A stretch of DNA of 64,000 bases, taken from NCBI GenBank assembly GCA_028671895.1, contig CM053810.1:36621501-36685500 (forward strand). The letters run 5' to 3'. The first letter of the stretch is position 1. Every line of letters begins with the position of its first letter. The DNA comes from Oenanthe sinensis (Eukaryota; Streptophyta; Magnoliopsida; Apiales; Apiaceae). The translations under genes and the position numbers were made by a program. Of the stretch, positions 32,696 through 41,767 are shown one piece after another. The notes beneath the pieces are model-generated. The model was not told the DNA's origin and ran no database searches. It saw only the letters and a list, made by a program, of their open reading frames with translations.

Positions 32696-35599
32696 ATGCC
32701 GCCAAGAAAAAGAAACACCTCAAATTCATCTCAGAACCAAAATACTCAAGATCAAAATCCTATGGACCCTACAGTTGCCCAACTCATTCAGCTGCTACAA
32801 CAGCAGACAGCTCTTTTAACTCAGCAACAGCAAAGACCTTCTGCACCCCCAGCAGTTACTTTTAAATCTTTTCAAGCCGTGAAACCACCTGAATTTAAAG
32901 GATCCACAAACCCAGTAGAAGCCCAGACTTGGCTTAAGGAAATGGAAAAAGCTTTTCAGTTAGTAGACGTAGATGAAGATAAGAAGACTGAGTATGCTAG
33001 TTACTTTCTTAAAGCTGAAGCCGGTTACTGGTGGGAGTCTACGAAGATGCTTCAGGGTGAAGGTGTAATTTCTTGGGATCAGTTTACAGAATTGTTTTTA
33101 GAAAAGTACTTTCCTAGTTTCATGAAGGACCAGATGGAGATTAAATTTCTAGAATTGAAGCAAGGAGGTATGAGTGTAGCAGAGTACGAGGCCAAGTTTT
33201 CTGAGATGGCCAGATTTGTGCCAGAATTTGTTAACACTGACGTCAAAAAGGCCAAGAGGTTTCAGCAAGGCCTAAGGCCATGGATTAGAAGTAGGGTAGC
33301 AGTTTTTGAGTTGCAAAGCTTTACTGCAATAGTTCAAAAAGCAATGATCGTGGAAGGAGAAAGTGACATGTCCCAGAAAGAGAAGGATAACAGAAAAAGA
33401 AAGTTTGGTGCTAGGGAAGACAGTCAAGGACATGGTAATTTTAGAAACAAGTTTCATAGAAGGCCAGAAGGTCAGAGAAGTGAATCCCAGCAGATCAAGA
33501 ATGATAATGATGGAAGAGGAAGACAAAACAATAAAACTCAAGGTTTCAACCAGCCGAAGGCCATCAGACAGTTTGTTCCTGAATGCAAAATTTGTGGAAG
33601 GAAGCACTCTGGAGTTTGTAATAAGCCCAATATCACCTGCTTCAAATGCAACAGGAAAGGACATTATGCAGCGGAATGCAACAGTCAGAGTCAGAATCAA
33701 AATCAAAAGTCAGGAATCAAATGCTATAAGTGTGGCAAGCTAGGTCACATGGCAAGGGAATGCAAGGAACCTACACAGCCTACCAATGTTCTTCGAATAG
33801 CTGGAACTCCGTCTCAATCTTCAGCACATCAATCTAGAGCAAGAACATTCAACATGACTCAGAAAGAAGCTATTCAGGACGTAGATGTGATATCAGGTAC
33901 ACTTCCTGTTAACTCAGTGCAAGCTAGTGTATTGATTGATTCAGGAGCTACTAAGTCTTTTGTGTCTCAAGATTTCCTTGGTAAATTGCAATGTGAAGTC
34001 CGACCTTTGGATCAAGCCTTAGTTATAGAAGTAGCTAACCAGGCAACGATTCCAGTAAGCCAAGTTTGTCCTAGTTGTGACATTGTAATAGGCAGTTGTC
34101 ATTTTCTTGCTAACTTGATACCTTTTAAGTTAGGTGAATTTGATGTAATTCTAGGGATGGATTGGTTGTCAGAATACAAGGCTCAAATAGATTGTAGGAA
34201 TAAGAGGTTAAAGTTGAAAACCCTAGAAGGAGAAGAAGTTGAATTCCGAGGTACCCGTCAAGTTAAGAAGTTTTTGAATATTGCTCAGGCAAAGAGATTT
34301 CTGCGTCAAGGATGTGAGGCTTACCTAGCCTATGTTGTAGACACTGAGAAGAAGTCAGTTCAGTTAGAAGATGTTCCTATCGTCAATGAATTTCCCGATG
34401 TGTTTCCAGATGAATTGCCAGGCTTATCTTCCGATAGGGAAATAGAATTCTCCATTGATTTAGCTCCAGGCACTGAGCCAGTTTCCAAAGCTCTGTATAG
34501 AATGGCGCCAGTTGAGATGAAAGAATTGGCGAGTCAAATACAAGATCTCTTGGATAAAGGAATTATAAGGCCTAGTGTGTCCCCCTGGGGAGCACCAGTT
34601 TTGTTTGTTAAGAAGAAGGATGGAAGCATGAGGTTGTGCATAGATTACCGAGAATTAAATAAGCTAACCATCAAGAACAAGTACCCGTTGCCGAGAATAG
34701 ATGATCTTTTCGACCAGCTGAAAGGAGCCGAATGGTTCTCAAAAATTGATTTAAGGTCCGGATACCATCAACTCAAGATCAAACCTGAAGATGTATCTAA
34801 AACAGCATTCAGAACAAGGTACGGACACTATGAATTTTTAGTTATGGCTTTTGGATTGACAAATGCCCCAGCAGCATTTATGGATCTAATGAACAGAGTC
34901 TTTAAGAAATATTTAGACAAGTTTGTGATTGTTTTCATCGACGATATCCTGATATATTCCAAGTCAGAAGAAGAGCATGCAGATCATTTGAGAATTGCTT
35001 TAGAGACCTTAAGAAAGGAAAAGCTGTATGCGAAGTTTTCAAAATGTGAATTTTGGTTGAAGGAGGTACAATTCTTAGGTCATGTTGTCAGTAGAGAAGG
35101 TATCAAAGTTGATCCGGCAAAGATAGAAGCAGTGATGAAATGGGAAAGGCCACGGACTCCAACAGAAGTCAGAAGTTTTCTGGGTTTAGCAGGGTACTAT
35201 CGTAGATTTGTTCAAGATTTTTCAAAGATAGCTACCCCTATGACCAAATTGACAAGGAAGAATGAAAAATTTGTATGGAATGAGAAATGTGAAGAAAGTT
35301 TTGAAGAGTTAAAGCGAAGACTAGTGTCTGCCCCAGTATTGGTGTTACCAGACGATCAAGGAAATTTTGTCATCTACAGTGACGCTTCACTAAAAGGCTT
35401 GGGATGTGTTCTGATGCAACATGGGAAAGTTATTGCATATGCTTCCAGGCAGTTAAGACCTCATGAATTGAAATATCCTACACATGATTTGGAATTAGCT
35501 GCCATTGTATTTGCATTGAAGATTTGGAGGCACTATTTGTACGGAGAAAAGTGTGAGATTTTTACTGACCATAAGAGTTTGAAGTATATCTTTACTTAG
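32696..35599 (+). CDS. Gag-protease-RT-RNase H part of element B polyprotein, ending at an in-frame TAG
   Basis: An open frame of 967 codons. Residues 28-47 are Gln-rich and about 75-205 are the retrotransposon Gag domain. Residues 228-260 are basic. An atypical CX2CX3HX3C cluster sits at 297-308, followed by two CX2CX4HX4C knuckles at 315-328 and 343-356 that bind RNA. The aspartic protease has D415-S-G. RT spans about 600-790, with LCIDYRELN, FSKIDLRSGYHQ and the catalytic FIDD at 747-750. RNase H begins near 885, with acidic residues D896, E933 and D958. Codon 968 is TAG (35597-35599), where A has CAG, cutting the frame before the last RNase H Asp. Gag and Pol are fused in one frame, as usual in this clade. 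The start codon context is weak (T at -3, C at +4). Protease and RT look intact. Confidence 0.95.
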   Translation: MPPRKRNTSNSSQNQNTQDQNPMDPTVAQLIQLLQQQTALLTQQQQRPSAPPAVTFKSFQAVKPPEFKGSTNPVEAQTWLKEMEKAFQLVDVDEDKKTEYASYFLKAEAGYWWESTKMLQGEGVISWDQFTELFLEKYFPSFMKDQMEIKFLELKQGGMSVAEYEAKFSEMARFVPEFVNTDVKKAKRFQQGLRPWIRSRVAVFELQSFTAIVQKAMIVEGESDMSQKEKDNRKRKFGAREDSQGHGNFRNKFHRRPEGQRSESQQIKNDNDGRGRQNNKTQGFNQPKAIRQFVPECKICGRKHSGVCNKPNITCFKCNRKGHYAAECNSQSQNQNQKSGIKCYKCGKLGHMARECKEPTQPTNVLRIAGTPSQSSAHQSRARTFNMTQKEAIQDVDVISGTLPVNSVQASVLIDSGATKSFVSQDFLGKLQCEVRPLDQALVIEVANQATIPVSQVCPSCDIVIGSCHFLANLIPFKLGEFDVILGMDWLSEYKAQIDCRNKRLKLKTLEGEEVEFRGTRQVKKFLNIAQAKRFLRQGCEAYLAYVVDTEKKSVQLEDVPIVNEFPDVFPDELPGLSSDREIEFSIDLAPGTEPVSKALYRMAPVEMKELASQIQDLLDKGIIRPSVSPWGAPVLFVKKKDGSMRLCIDYRELNKLTIKNKYPLPRIDDLFDQLKGAEWFSKIDLRSGYHQLKIKPEDVSKTAFRTRYGHYEFLVMAFGLTNAPAAFMDLMNRVFKKYLDKFVIVFIDDILIYSKSEEEHADHLRIALETLRKEKLYAKFSKCEFWLKEVQFLGHVVSREGIKVDPAKIEAVMKWERPRTPTEVRSFLGLAGYYRRFVQDFSKIATPMTKLTRKNEKFVWNEKCEESFEELKRRLVSAPVLVLPDDQGNFVIYSDASLKGLGCVLMQHGKVIAYASRQLRPHELKYPTHDLELAAIVFALKIWRHYLYGEKCEIFTDHKSLKYIFT
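35597..35599 (+). other. In-frame TAG in RNase H of element B
   Basis: TTTACT-TAG-AAAGAA in B corresponds to TTTACT-CAG-AAAGAG in A. It is a single C-to-T change in a CAG (CHG) context, consistent with deamination of a methylated cytosine. The frame is open on both sides of it. Confidence 0.95.
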
Positions 35600-37255
35600 A
35601 AAGAATTGAATATGAGACAGAGAAGATGGTTGGAGTTGATCAAGGACTATGACTGCACAATCAACTATCATCCAGGCAAGGCGAATGTTGTAGCAGATGC
35701 TTTAAGTAGAAAAGAAAGATTGAATATAATGGTTTCGTCTGAAGAATTGATCAAAGAGTTTGAGAAATTGGAAATAGAGGTATGTGATTCGGATTCAGTG
35801 GAAGAGATGGTGTATACAATGACTTTTCAGCCAGAATTGTTAGAAAAGATCAAGAGATGTCAAGAACAGATGATGAGTCAAGACAGAACCAAGTTGACTG
35901 GAGAAGAGTTAAAAAGTCAGAAGGACGATAAAGGAATCTTTAGGTTTTCCTCACGAATTTGGATCCCCAATGTTCAAGAGCTCAAGAATGAAATTTTGCA
36001 TGATGCACATAGTTCAAGATACTCTATTCATCCAGGAAGCACAAAGATGTATAAAGACTTGAAGGAAAATTTTTGGTGGCCCAACATGAAAAGAAATGTA
36101 GCAGAGTGGATCAGTAAATGTTATACATGCCAGAGAGTCAAAGCTGAACACCAGAGGCCCAGCGGATTGTTGCAACCACTAGAGATTCCAGAATGGAAAT
36201 GGGAGAATCTTGCTATGGATTTTGTAGTAGGTCTACCAAGGACTAAAGCTAATCATGATGCTATCTGGGTAATAATAGACAGATTGACCAAGTCAGCGCA
36301 CTTTCTACCTATCAACGAAAGATTTTCACTGGACAAGTTGGTTCATTTGTACTTGAAAGAGATTGTGATGCGACATGGTGTTCCTGTATCAATAGTGTCA
36401 GACAGAGACCCGAGATTCAATTCAAGATTTTGGAAGAAATTTCAAGAATGTTTGGGAACGAAGCTGAATATGAGTACTGCGTATCATCCTCAGACAGATG
36501 GCCAGAGTGAAAGGACAATCCAAACCATTGAAGATATGTTAAGAGTTTGTGCCTTAGATTTTGAAGGAAGTTGGGACGAGCATCTACCATTGGTGGAATT
36601 TTCATATAATAACAGTTTTCATGCTAGTATTGGGATGCCCCCGTATGAAGCTTTATATGGAAGAAAATGCAGGTCACCAGTGTGTTGGAATGAAGTCGGT
36701 GAGCGTAAGATTTTGGGTCCAGAGTTGGTTCAGCAAACTAAAGAAAAGATTGAGTTGATTCAGAAGAGATTGTTAGCTGCTCAGGATAGGCAAAAGAAAT
36801 ATGCTGACCAGTCAAGGAAAGATATGAATTTTGAAGAAGGTGACCAAGTGTTGTTAAAGATTTCTCCGTGGAAAGGTGTTAGTAGATTTGGCAAGAGAGG
36901 AAAGCTTAATCCACGATATATAGGACCTTTTGAAGTTCTGAAGCAAGTTGGGAAAGTTGCATATGAATTGGCTCTACCACCACAAATGCAGCACATTCAC
37001 AATGTTTTTCACGTGTCTATGCTTCGAAAGTATAATCCGGATATGAGCCATGTGATAGAATATGAACCCTTGGAGATTCAACCTGACTTGTCCTATGTAG
37101 AACAGCCTGTAGAGATTCAGGATCGTAAGGATAAAGTTTTAAGGAATAAGTCTGTTAGGCTTGTAAAGGTTTTGTGGAGAAACCCTCGAGTTGAGGAATC
37201 CACCTGGGAACTTGAGAGTGAAATGCTCGAGAAGTATCCCTATTTGTTTACTTAG
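35600..37255 (+). CDS. RNase H end-integrase-chromodomain part of element B polyprotein
   Basis: This continues the same frame after the TAG for 551 codons to a TAG at 37253. No start codon of its own is expected, so it would need readthrough. The RNase H end (NVVADALSR) supplies the last catalytic Asp. Integrase zinc-binding region: H and H of HSSRYSIH, then CYTC. Catalytic core DD35E: D in MDFVVG, D in IVSDRD and E in SERTIQ, with 35 residues between the second D and E. The GPY/F module (YIGPFEVLKQVGKVAYELAL) follows, then HNVFHVSMLRKY and a C-terminal chromodomain-like region ending VEESTWELESEMLEKYPYLF. This ending is characteristic of Tekay/Del chromoviruses, whose chromodomain is thought to steer insertion into heterochromatin. 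That fits nesting in a satellite. No damaged motif is visible in this half. Confidence 0.93.
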   Translation, partial: KELNMRQRRWLELIKDYDCTINYHPGKANVVADALSRKERLNIMVSSEELIKEFEKLEIEVCDSDSVEEMVYTMTFQPELLEKIKRCQEQMMSQDRTKLTGEELKSQKDDKGIFRFSSRIWIPNVQELKNEILHDAHSSRYSIHPGSTKMYKDLKENFWWPNMKRNVAEWISKCYTCQRVKAEHQRPSGLLQPLEIPEWKWENLAMDFVVGLPRTKANHDAIWVIIDRLTKSAHFLPINERFSLDKLVHLYLKEIVMRHGVPVSIVSDRDPRFNSRFWKKFQECLGTKLNMSTAYHPQTDGQSERTIQTIEDMLRVCALDFEGSWDEHLPLVEFSYNNSFHASIGMPPYEALYGRKCRSPVCWNEVGERKILGPELVQQTKEKIELIQKRLLAAQDRQKKYADQSRKDMNFEEGDQVLLKISPWKGVSRFGKRGKLNPRYIGPFEVLKQVGKVAYELALPPQMQHIHNVFHVSMLRKYNPDMSHVIEYEPLEIQPDLSYVEQPVEIQDRKDKVLRNKSVRLVKVLWRNPRVEESTWELESEMLEKYPYLFT

Positions 37256-37281
37256 GCTGATTCTGAGGACAGAATCTTTTT

Positions 37282-37294
37282 AAGGGGGGGAGAA
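37282..37294 (+). other. Polypurine tract of element B
   Basis: AAGGGGGGGAGAA lies immediately before the 3' LTR (TGTAACG at 37295). It primes plus-strand DNA synthesis. Confidence 0.93.
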
Positions 37295-40200
37295 TGTAAC
37301 GATCGAGGTAATTAAATCTATTTGAATAATATGAGGTATATGATTTATGTGTTTTAATGTGTTAAGATATGATATGTGGTGATTTTATATGTCCAGTTGA
37401 CTGTCTGTTTGACCGTATTATGCTTAAGTGATTTAATTAAGTGATTAATTGATTTTTCATGCTTAATTGAGTAACTCTTTGATTTTTATAAAATTATTGG
37501 TGTGTCCAATAATTATGAAATTTTATATGTAGCTCTTATGTGATTTTAGAGACTTTCTAAAAATGGCGATGTATTTAATTCAAGTCCCAGTGATTTTATA
37601 TAAATCTTTTATTCCTGTTTTATTCTAGAGATATTACTCTTCTAAATTCCATATTTAATTATTGGAATGTCCAAAAATCATGAAACCTTTTCCAAAATGT
37701 TCCTTATTTATTCTAGGACTTTGGAAAAATAAAAGTTTATTTTATTTGAGCTCAAAAATTGTTTTTATGATTTTTTCTCCTCTTATTTCCTATTTATGCA
37801 CTAAAACTTCAAAGATTTTTAATTAATTCGTTATGCATCAGAAAAATATTTCAAAAATATGGGGAAGTTTCTAAATTCATGATCTTAATTTTAAAAATAT
37901 AAAACTTGTTTTTGTACCCATTTTCCATAAAAATTCGAATTACTAATTGATTTTATTCAGAAAATCAGCATTATGAAATTACTGTTTTGCCCTTGTTATT
38001 AACAAAACCACCGCCCACTATCTTTTCTTCTCAGTTGCTCTGTACCATCGACTTGCAGGTTCTAGTTTCTTCTCTCAAGGCGATTTTGCTGTTTCTCTTA
38101 ATCCCCGAGTCTATTGCTAGCAATTGTTTTGATTTTTGAGAGCAATCTAACCCTAGATATGTATGCAATCCGTTGTTCTTGAGTTAGAATATATATATAT
38201 ATGTATGCCGTGTATATACGATCGGGGTTTGGTTTATACCTGCATGCAAGGGTTAAACTGCTCTAATATTGATAACCAGTACTAGTTAGATGCTTGTTGA
38301 GTTGTTAATGATTGAAAACGCAGCTTTGGTGTCGAGAATCCGATAATCGGATTTTCCACCGGAGTTTGGCCGCCGGCGATGATTATTACGAGCTGGCAGG
38401 TCAACGGCGATGATGAAATGAGCCGGAACTACCATTTTTATTTATGTTAGACTAGTAATTCTTGATGCATGTCACGGTTTCCCTTGTTCCGAGCTAGAAT
38501 AGCAAATTTCCGATTGATGCTTGAATAAATAGCTTTGTTTATACTAGTATGGTAGCAATTAAACCCTTAAATGATTGTTTTGGTGGCTGCGAATTTGATG
38601 CATTATAAATCGAGGGTTGCATGCTGATGTCTTTAGTAATTAGTGAATTTTCTAGTTATGTTTATATAATTGTGCTTGGAAGTGTTAATGTATGAGGTGT
38701 ATAATTGTAATTGAGATATGTAAAGGTTGGTGGTACTCTAATTAAGATTAAAAGTTGATTAGTTTGATTTATAATAACCGGATTAATGCTTGATTTCATT
38801 TTTATAACAAAATGCGAATGCAATATATATATAAATGCTTAATTTCGAATTAATTATATGAGATTATTTGAATTGCGATGGTAAATAGAGTAATGTTGGG
38901 TTACTTGGGTGAGAGTAATGTTTTCAGAGATTACAATTGCTAGTAATCACACTTTATATTCGGTTACTATTATAATTGAGTTACTATTTAATGTTAGTTG
39001 TATTTCCTCATGACACTGTTTGTTAAAGCGATTCAAATCAAAATAAGTTGATAGAATAAAGCTAGTAATAGAATTGATAATATGCATGAGTAACTGATTG
39101 TGATAATTGCATATTAATTATAGCTATTGCTTATTTGATTAGATTTGGTGAAAATATGGTTGTATAATGATATATGATTGACATTGATGTTTGGTTGTGT
39201 CGGTTGTATTCCGACGGGTAGCTCCAATTACAGGGGAAGTGCTGCCAAAATTTCTAAAATGACTTTGTAAAATATTATTGGCACACCACTTCTGTATAAG
39301 AAAGGCTATCAGTCAGGAATGCTGTGAATGATATAATTGTCTATATGCTACTTGCTTGCCAGTGTAGAAGTGATTATATAGCAGAGTATGTCTACAGTGA
39401 ATTATTATCTGTTAAGAGATTATAATTAACGAAAGGGTAGAATAGTTAGACGTTAATGAGAACGTCGAGAGTATATGAGTTACTGAGATAGTATTATTTT
39501 TGTGTAGCTACGAAGGATATTGAGGTGAAGGACAAAGGGAAAGCAAAAGTAGAGAGTTAGTGTCTGGTGTAGACGATCTACCTGTTCCACAGCTGTAGCA
39601 TTCCTTGTTTGAGGCAAGTAACTACTGCCTAACCTCTTTCAACTTAAACACTGTTTTATGAACTGCTTTATGACCCTGCAACTGTATTACCTTGTTTCAA
39701 CTGTTTTAAACTATATCATGTCCTACTTTAATTGCTTTATTTAAACTGCAACCTTATATCGGATTTAATTGCACTTTAAACTTTTCAATCCCTGAACTGC
39801 TATTGACAACTTATAAGCTATTTTTAAAAATCTTAAACCAGTGACATTGAACTGTGACTTAAGCTGATACCATTTTCCTTAACTACGTTTCCTTAAACTT
39901 TAATCCTGAACTTACCATTTTGCTATTGCCTAATTACTGTCATGAGTAAATGTCTTGCAACTGTTTTCAAAACACTTTACTATACCTGTGAATTGACCCT
40001 GCAACCTAACTGTACAACTATAGCTTGGTTTTGGATTCCCAGTTCATGATTTCAGCTTACCTTACTACAACAGAAGCTTGTTTTGAGACTTACCCTGAAA
40101 TAAACTTTACTTCTGTCTAATGATCTTAAAAATGGATTTAAATATGGAATCCGACTTTCAAGAAGTCTTTTTCATCAAATGATTTGGTAACTTTAAAAAG

Positions 40201-41458
40201 AAAGGTTTTGATTATTATAGGAATTCCGATCAAAATGGTTTCTGCGGATTCCTATAGGTTGGAGGCGTAAGAGGCCGAGTGACGCCGGTCCAGCACTTTT
40301 TATGTGAAGACTATAATGAGATAGTCAATGGCTATAATGAGATAGCCCAAGGCCAATGACAATAAGTGCCTTTATGAGTACTCCTTATGTCCAGAGGGAC
40401 TTTAGTCCGTTATGGGGACTTTACGTGGCTGATCACCCGTATTGTCTGGCGTTGTGAGAAAACTTCAACCAAAGTGATTGTTTTAAACAGAAAAAGGTCC
40501 TAATGAGAGGACAGTTTTATAAATGATTTGAAAAGTAAAGGTCCTAATGAAAGGACAAGTTTATAAATGATTTTAAAAGAAAGGTCCTAATGAGAGGACA
40601 GTTTTATAAATGTTTCGAAAGAATCAGTCCTAATGAAAGGGCAGTTTTATACAAATGGACTTTGAAATGATTAGTAATGAATAATGAAATGCCTTGTTAT
40701 AATCTGTCATACAGCTTCAATTATCAGACATATCTTGGGTTGACCTTGTTTCAATTGTTATACATTATTTTCCTGTTATCCATTTAACCCTGCAAATTAC
40801 TCTTATACTTACACTTGGTTATTACTTTCCAGCTTCTTGTTTATTCTGTACCAGCTATTGAAATTGTTTAACCCTGCCAGCAGTTTTATAAAAGAAAGTT
40901 TTGCGAGTAATGATTACCCTGACTAGTATGTTAATTACAATTTTGGAACAATGAGGTCCAGCAATGATTTTAAAGCATGGTTTTGCGAAAAGACTTTTAA
41001 ATTATATGTATAAGCCTGTAGAACTGTTTTCAACCAGTATGGTTACTTGCTGAGCTTTTGTAGCTCATTCTTTTATTTTCTAACATCTACAGCTTTTGAG
41101 AATCATGGTCCGTATTAAGCAGACTGCTCGGAAGAACATGTCTTACATGAACTTTGCTAGGCTGGCTGAGAGGGAACAGGTAGGATCGAGGCAGAGTTGG
41201 AAGGAAAAGACTTTGTTTAGTCTTGTACTTTATTAGTAGATTTTGAGATGTTTCAGGAGTTGTAATATTATTTCGTTGTTGTAAATTTAAATATAAATGA
41301 ATGTAGTAGTGTGCTTGTTTCATACCATTACCTTGAAAGGTCCAGGCGAGTAGTCGGGGTCATATTTATGCGTATTTTCTATTACTGTTATTTAGGGTGC
41401 ATGCATATAGAATGTCAGTGACGCCCCGATCTAGACCCCGGGTCGGGAGGGCGCCACA
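37295..41458 (+). repeat. 3' LTR of element B (4164 bp)
   Basis: It has the same length as the 5' LTR at an offset of 9802 bp, with three differences seen by eye. Features repeat at that offset: the hairpin at 38337-38353, the structured block at about 40137-40467, the tandem hairpins up to 40642 and the H3-like exon at 41105-41179. It ends GCGCCACA and is followed by GGAAA. Confidence 0.97.
41105..41179 (+). other. H3-like exon copy in the 3' LTR of B
   Basis: This is identical to 31303-31377. In the 3' LTR it has no exon 2 downstream within the element, so it would lie in the 3' untranslated part of element RNA. An RNA started in this LTR could in principle splice into sequence beyond B. 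Confidence 0.7.
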
Positions 41459-41463
41459 GGAAA
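41459..41463 (+). other. Target site duplication of element B, right copy (GGAAA)
   Basis: This matches 27488-27492 and marks the return to element A. Confidence 0.95.
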
Positions 41464-41767
41464 GCTTAATCCAAGATATATAGGACCTTTTGAAGTCTTG
41501 AAGCAAGTTAGGAGAGTTGCATATGAATTGGCTCTACCACCGCAGATGCAGCACATTCACAATGTTTTTCACGTATCTATGCTTAGAAAGTATAATCCTG
41601 ATATGAGTCATGTAATAGAGTATGAACCCCTAGAGATTCAACCCGACTTGTCCTATGTAGAACAGCCTGTAGAGATTCAGGATCATAAGGATAAGGTTTT
41701 AAGGAATAAGTCTGTTAGGCTTGTAAATGTTTTGTGGAGAAATCCTCGAGTTGAGGAATCCACCTGG
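41464..41767 (+). pseudogene. Element A resumed: integrase C-terminal domain, cut off in mid-gene
   Basis: The sequence continues A's integrase with KLNPRYIGPFEVLKQVRRVAYE, the HNVFHVSMLRKY block and the start of the chromodomain-like region, up to VEESTW. It then changes abruptly to satellite at 41768. Against B, about the last 14 codons, the polypurine tract and the entire 3' LTR are missing. The frame runs on by chance about 44 codons into satellite before a stop. I see no clear microhomology at the joint. The cleanest reading is a deletion joining A to a satellite copy further right. Confidence 0.93.

Larger units (their letters stand above)
27493..41458 (+). mobile_element. Element B: complete Tekay-like chromovirus nested in A (13,966 bp)
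   Basis: B has every structural part: identical-length LTRs (4164 bp each), a 5-bp target duplication, a standard initiator-Met primer site, a two-exon accessory gene, one fused gag-pol frame, a polypurine tract and TG...CA ends. By eye the two LTRs differ at three positions: 29349 C / 39151 A, 30557 G / 40359 A and 30739 A / 40541 G. That is under 0.1 percent and implies a recent insertion. At an assumed 1.3e-8 changes per site per year, three differences would mean a few tens of thousands of years. The only obvious defect is a stop codon within RNase H. B shares family structure with its host element A but is not its direct duplicate. Confidence 0.97.

Noticed and set aside
18154..41458. 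A and B as one element with three LTRs formed by recombination
   Set aside because: B has its own exact GGAAA target duplication inside A's integrase, and A's LTR differs in length and sequence. It is a nested insertion.
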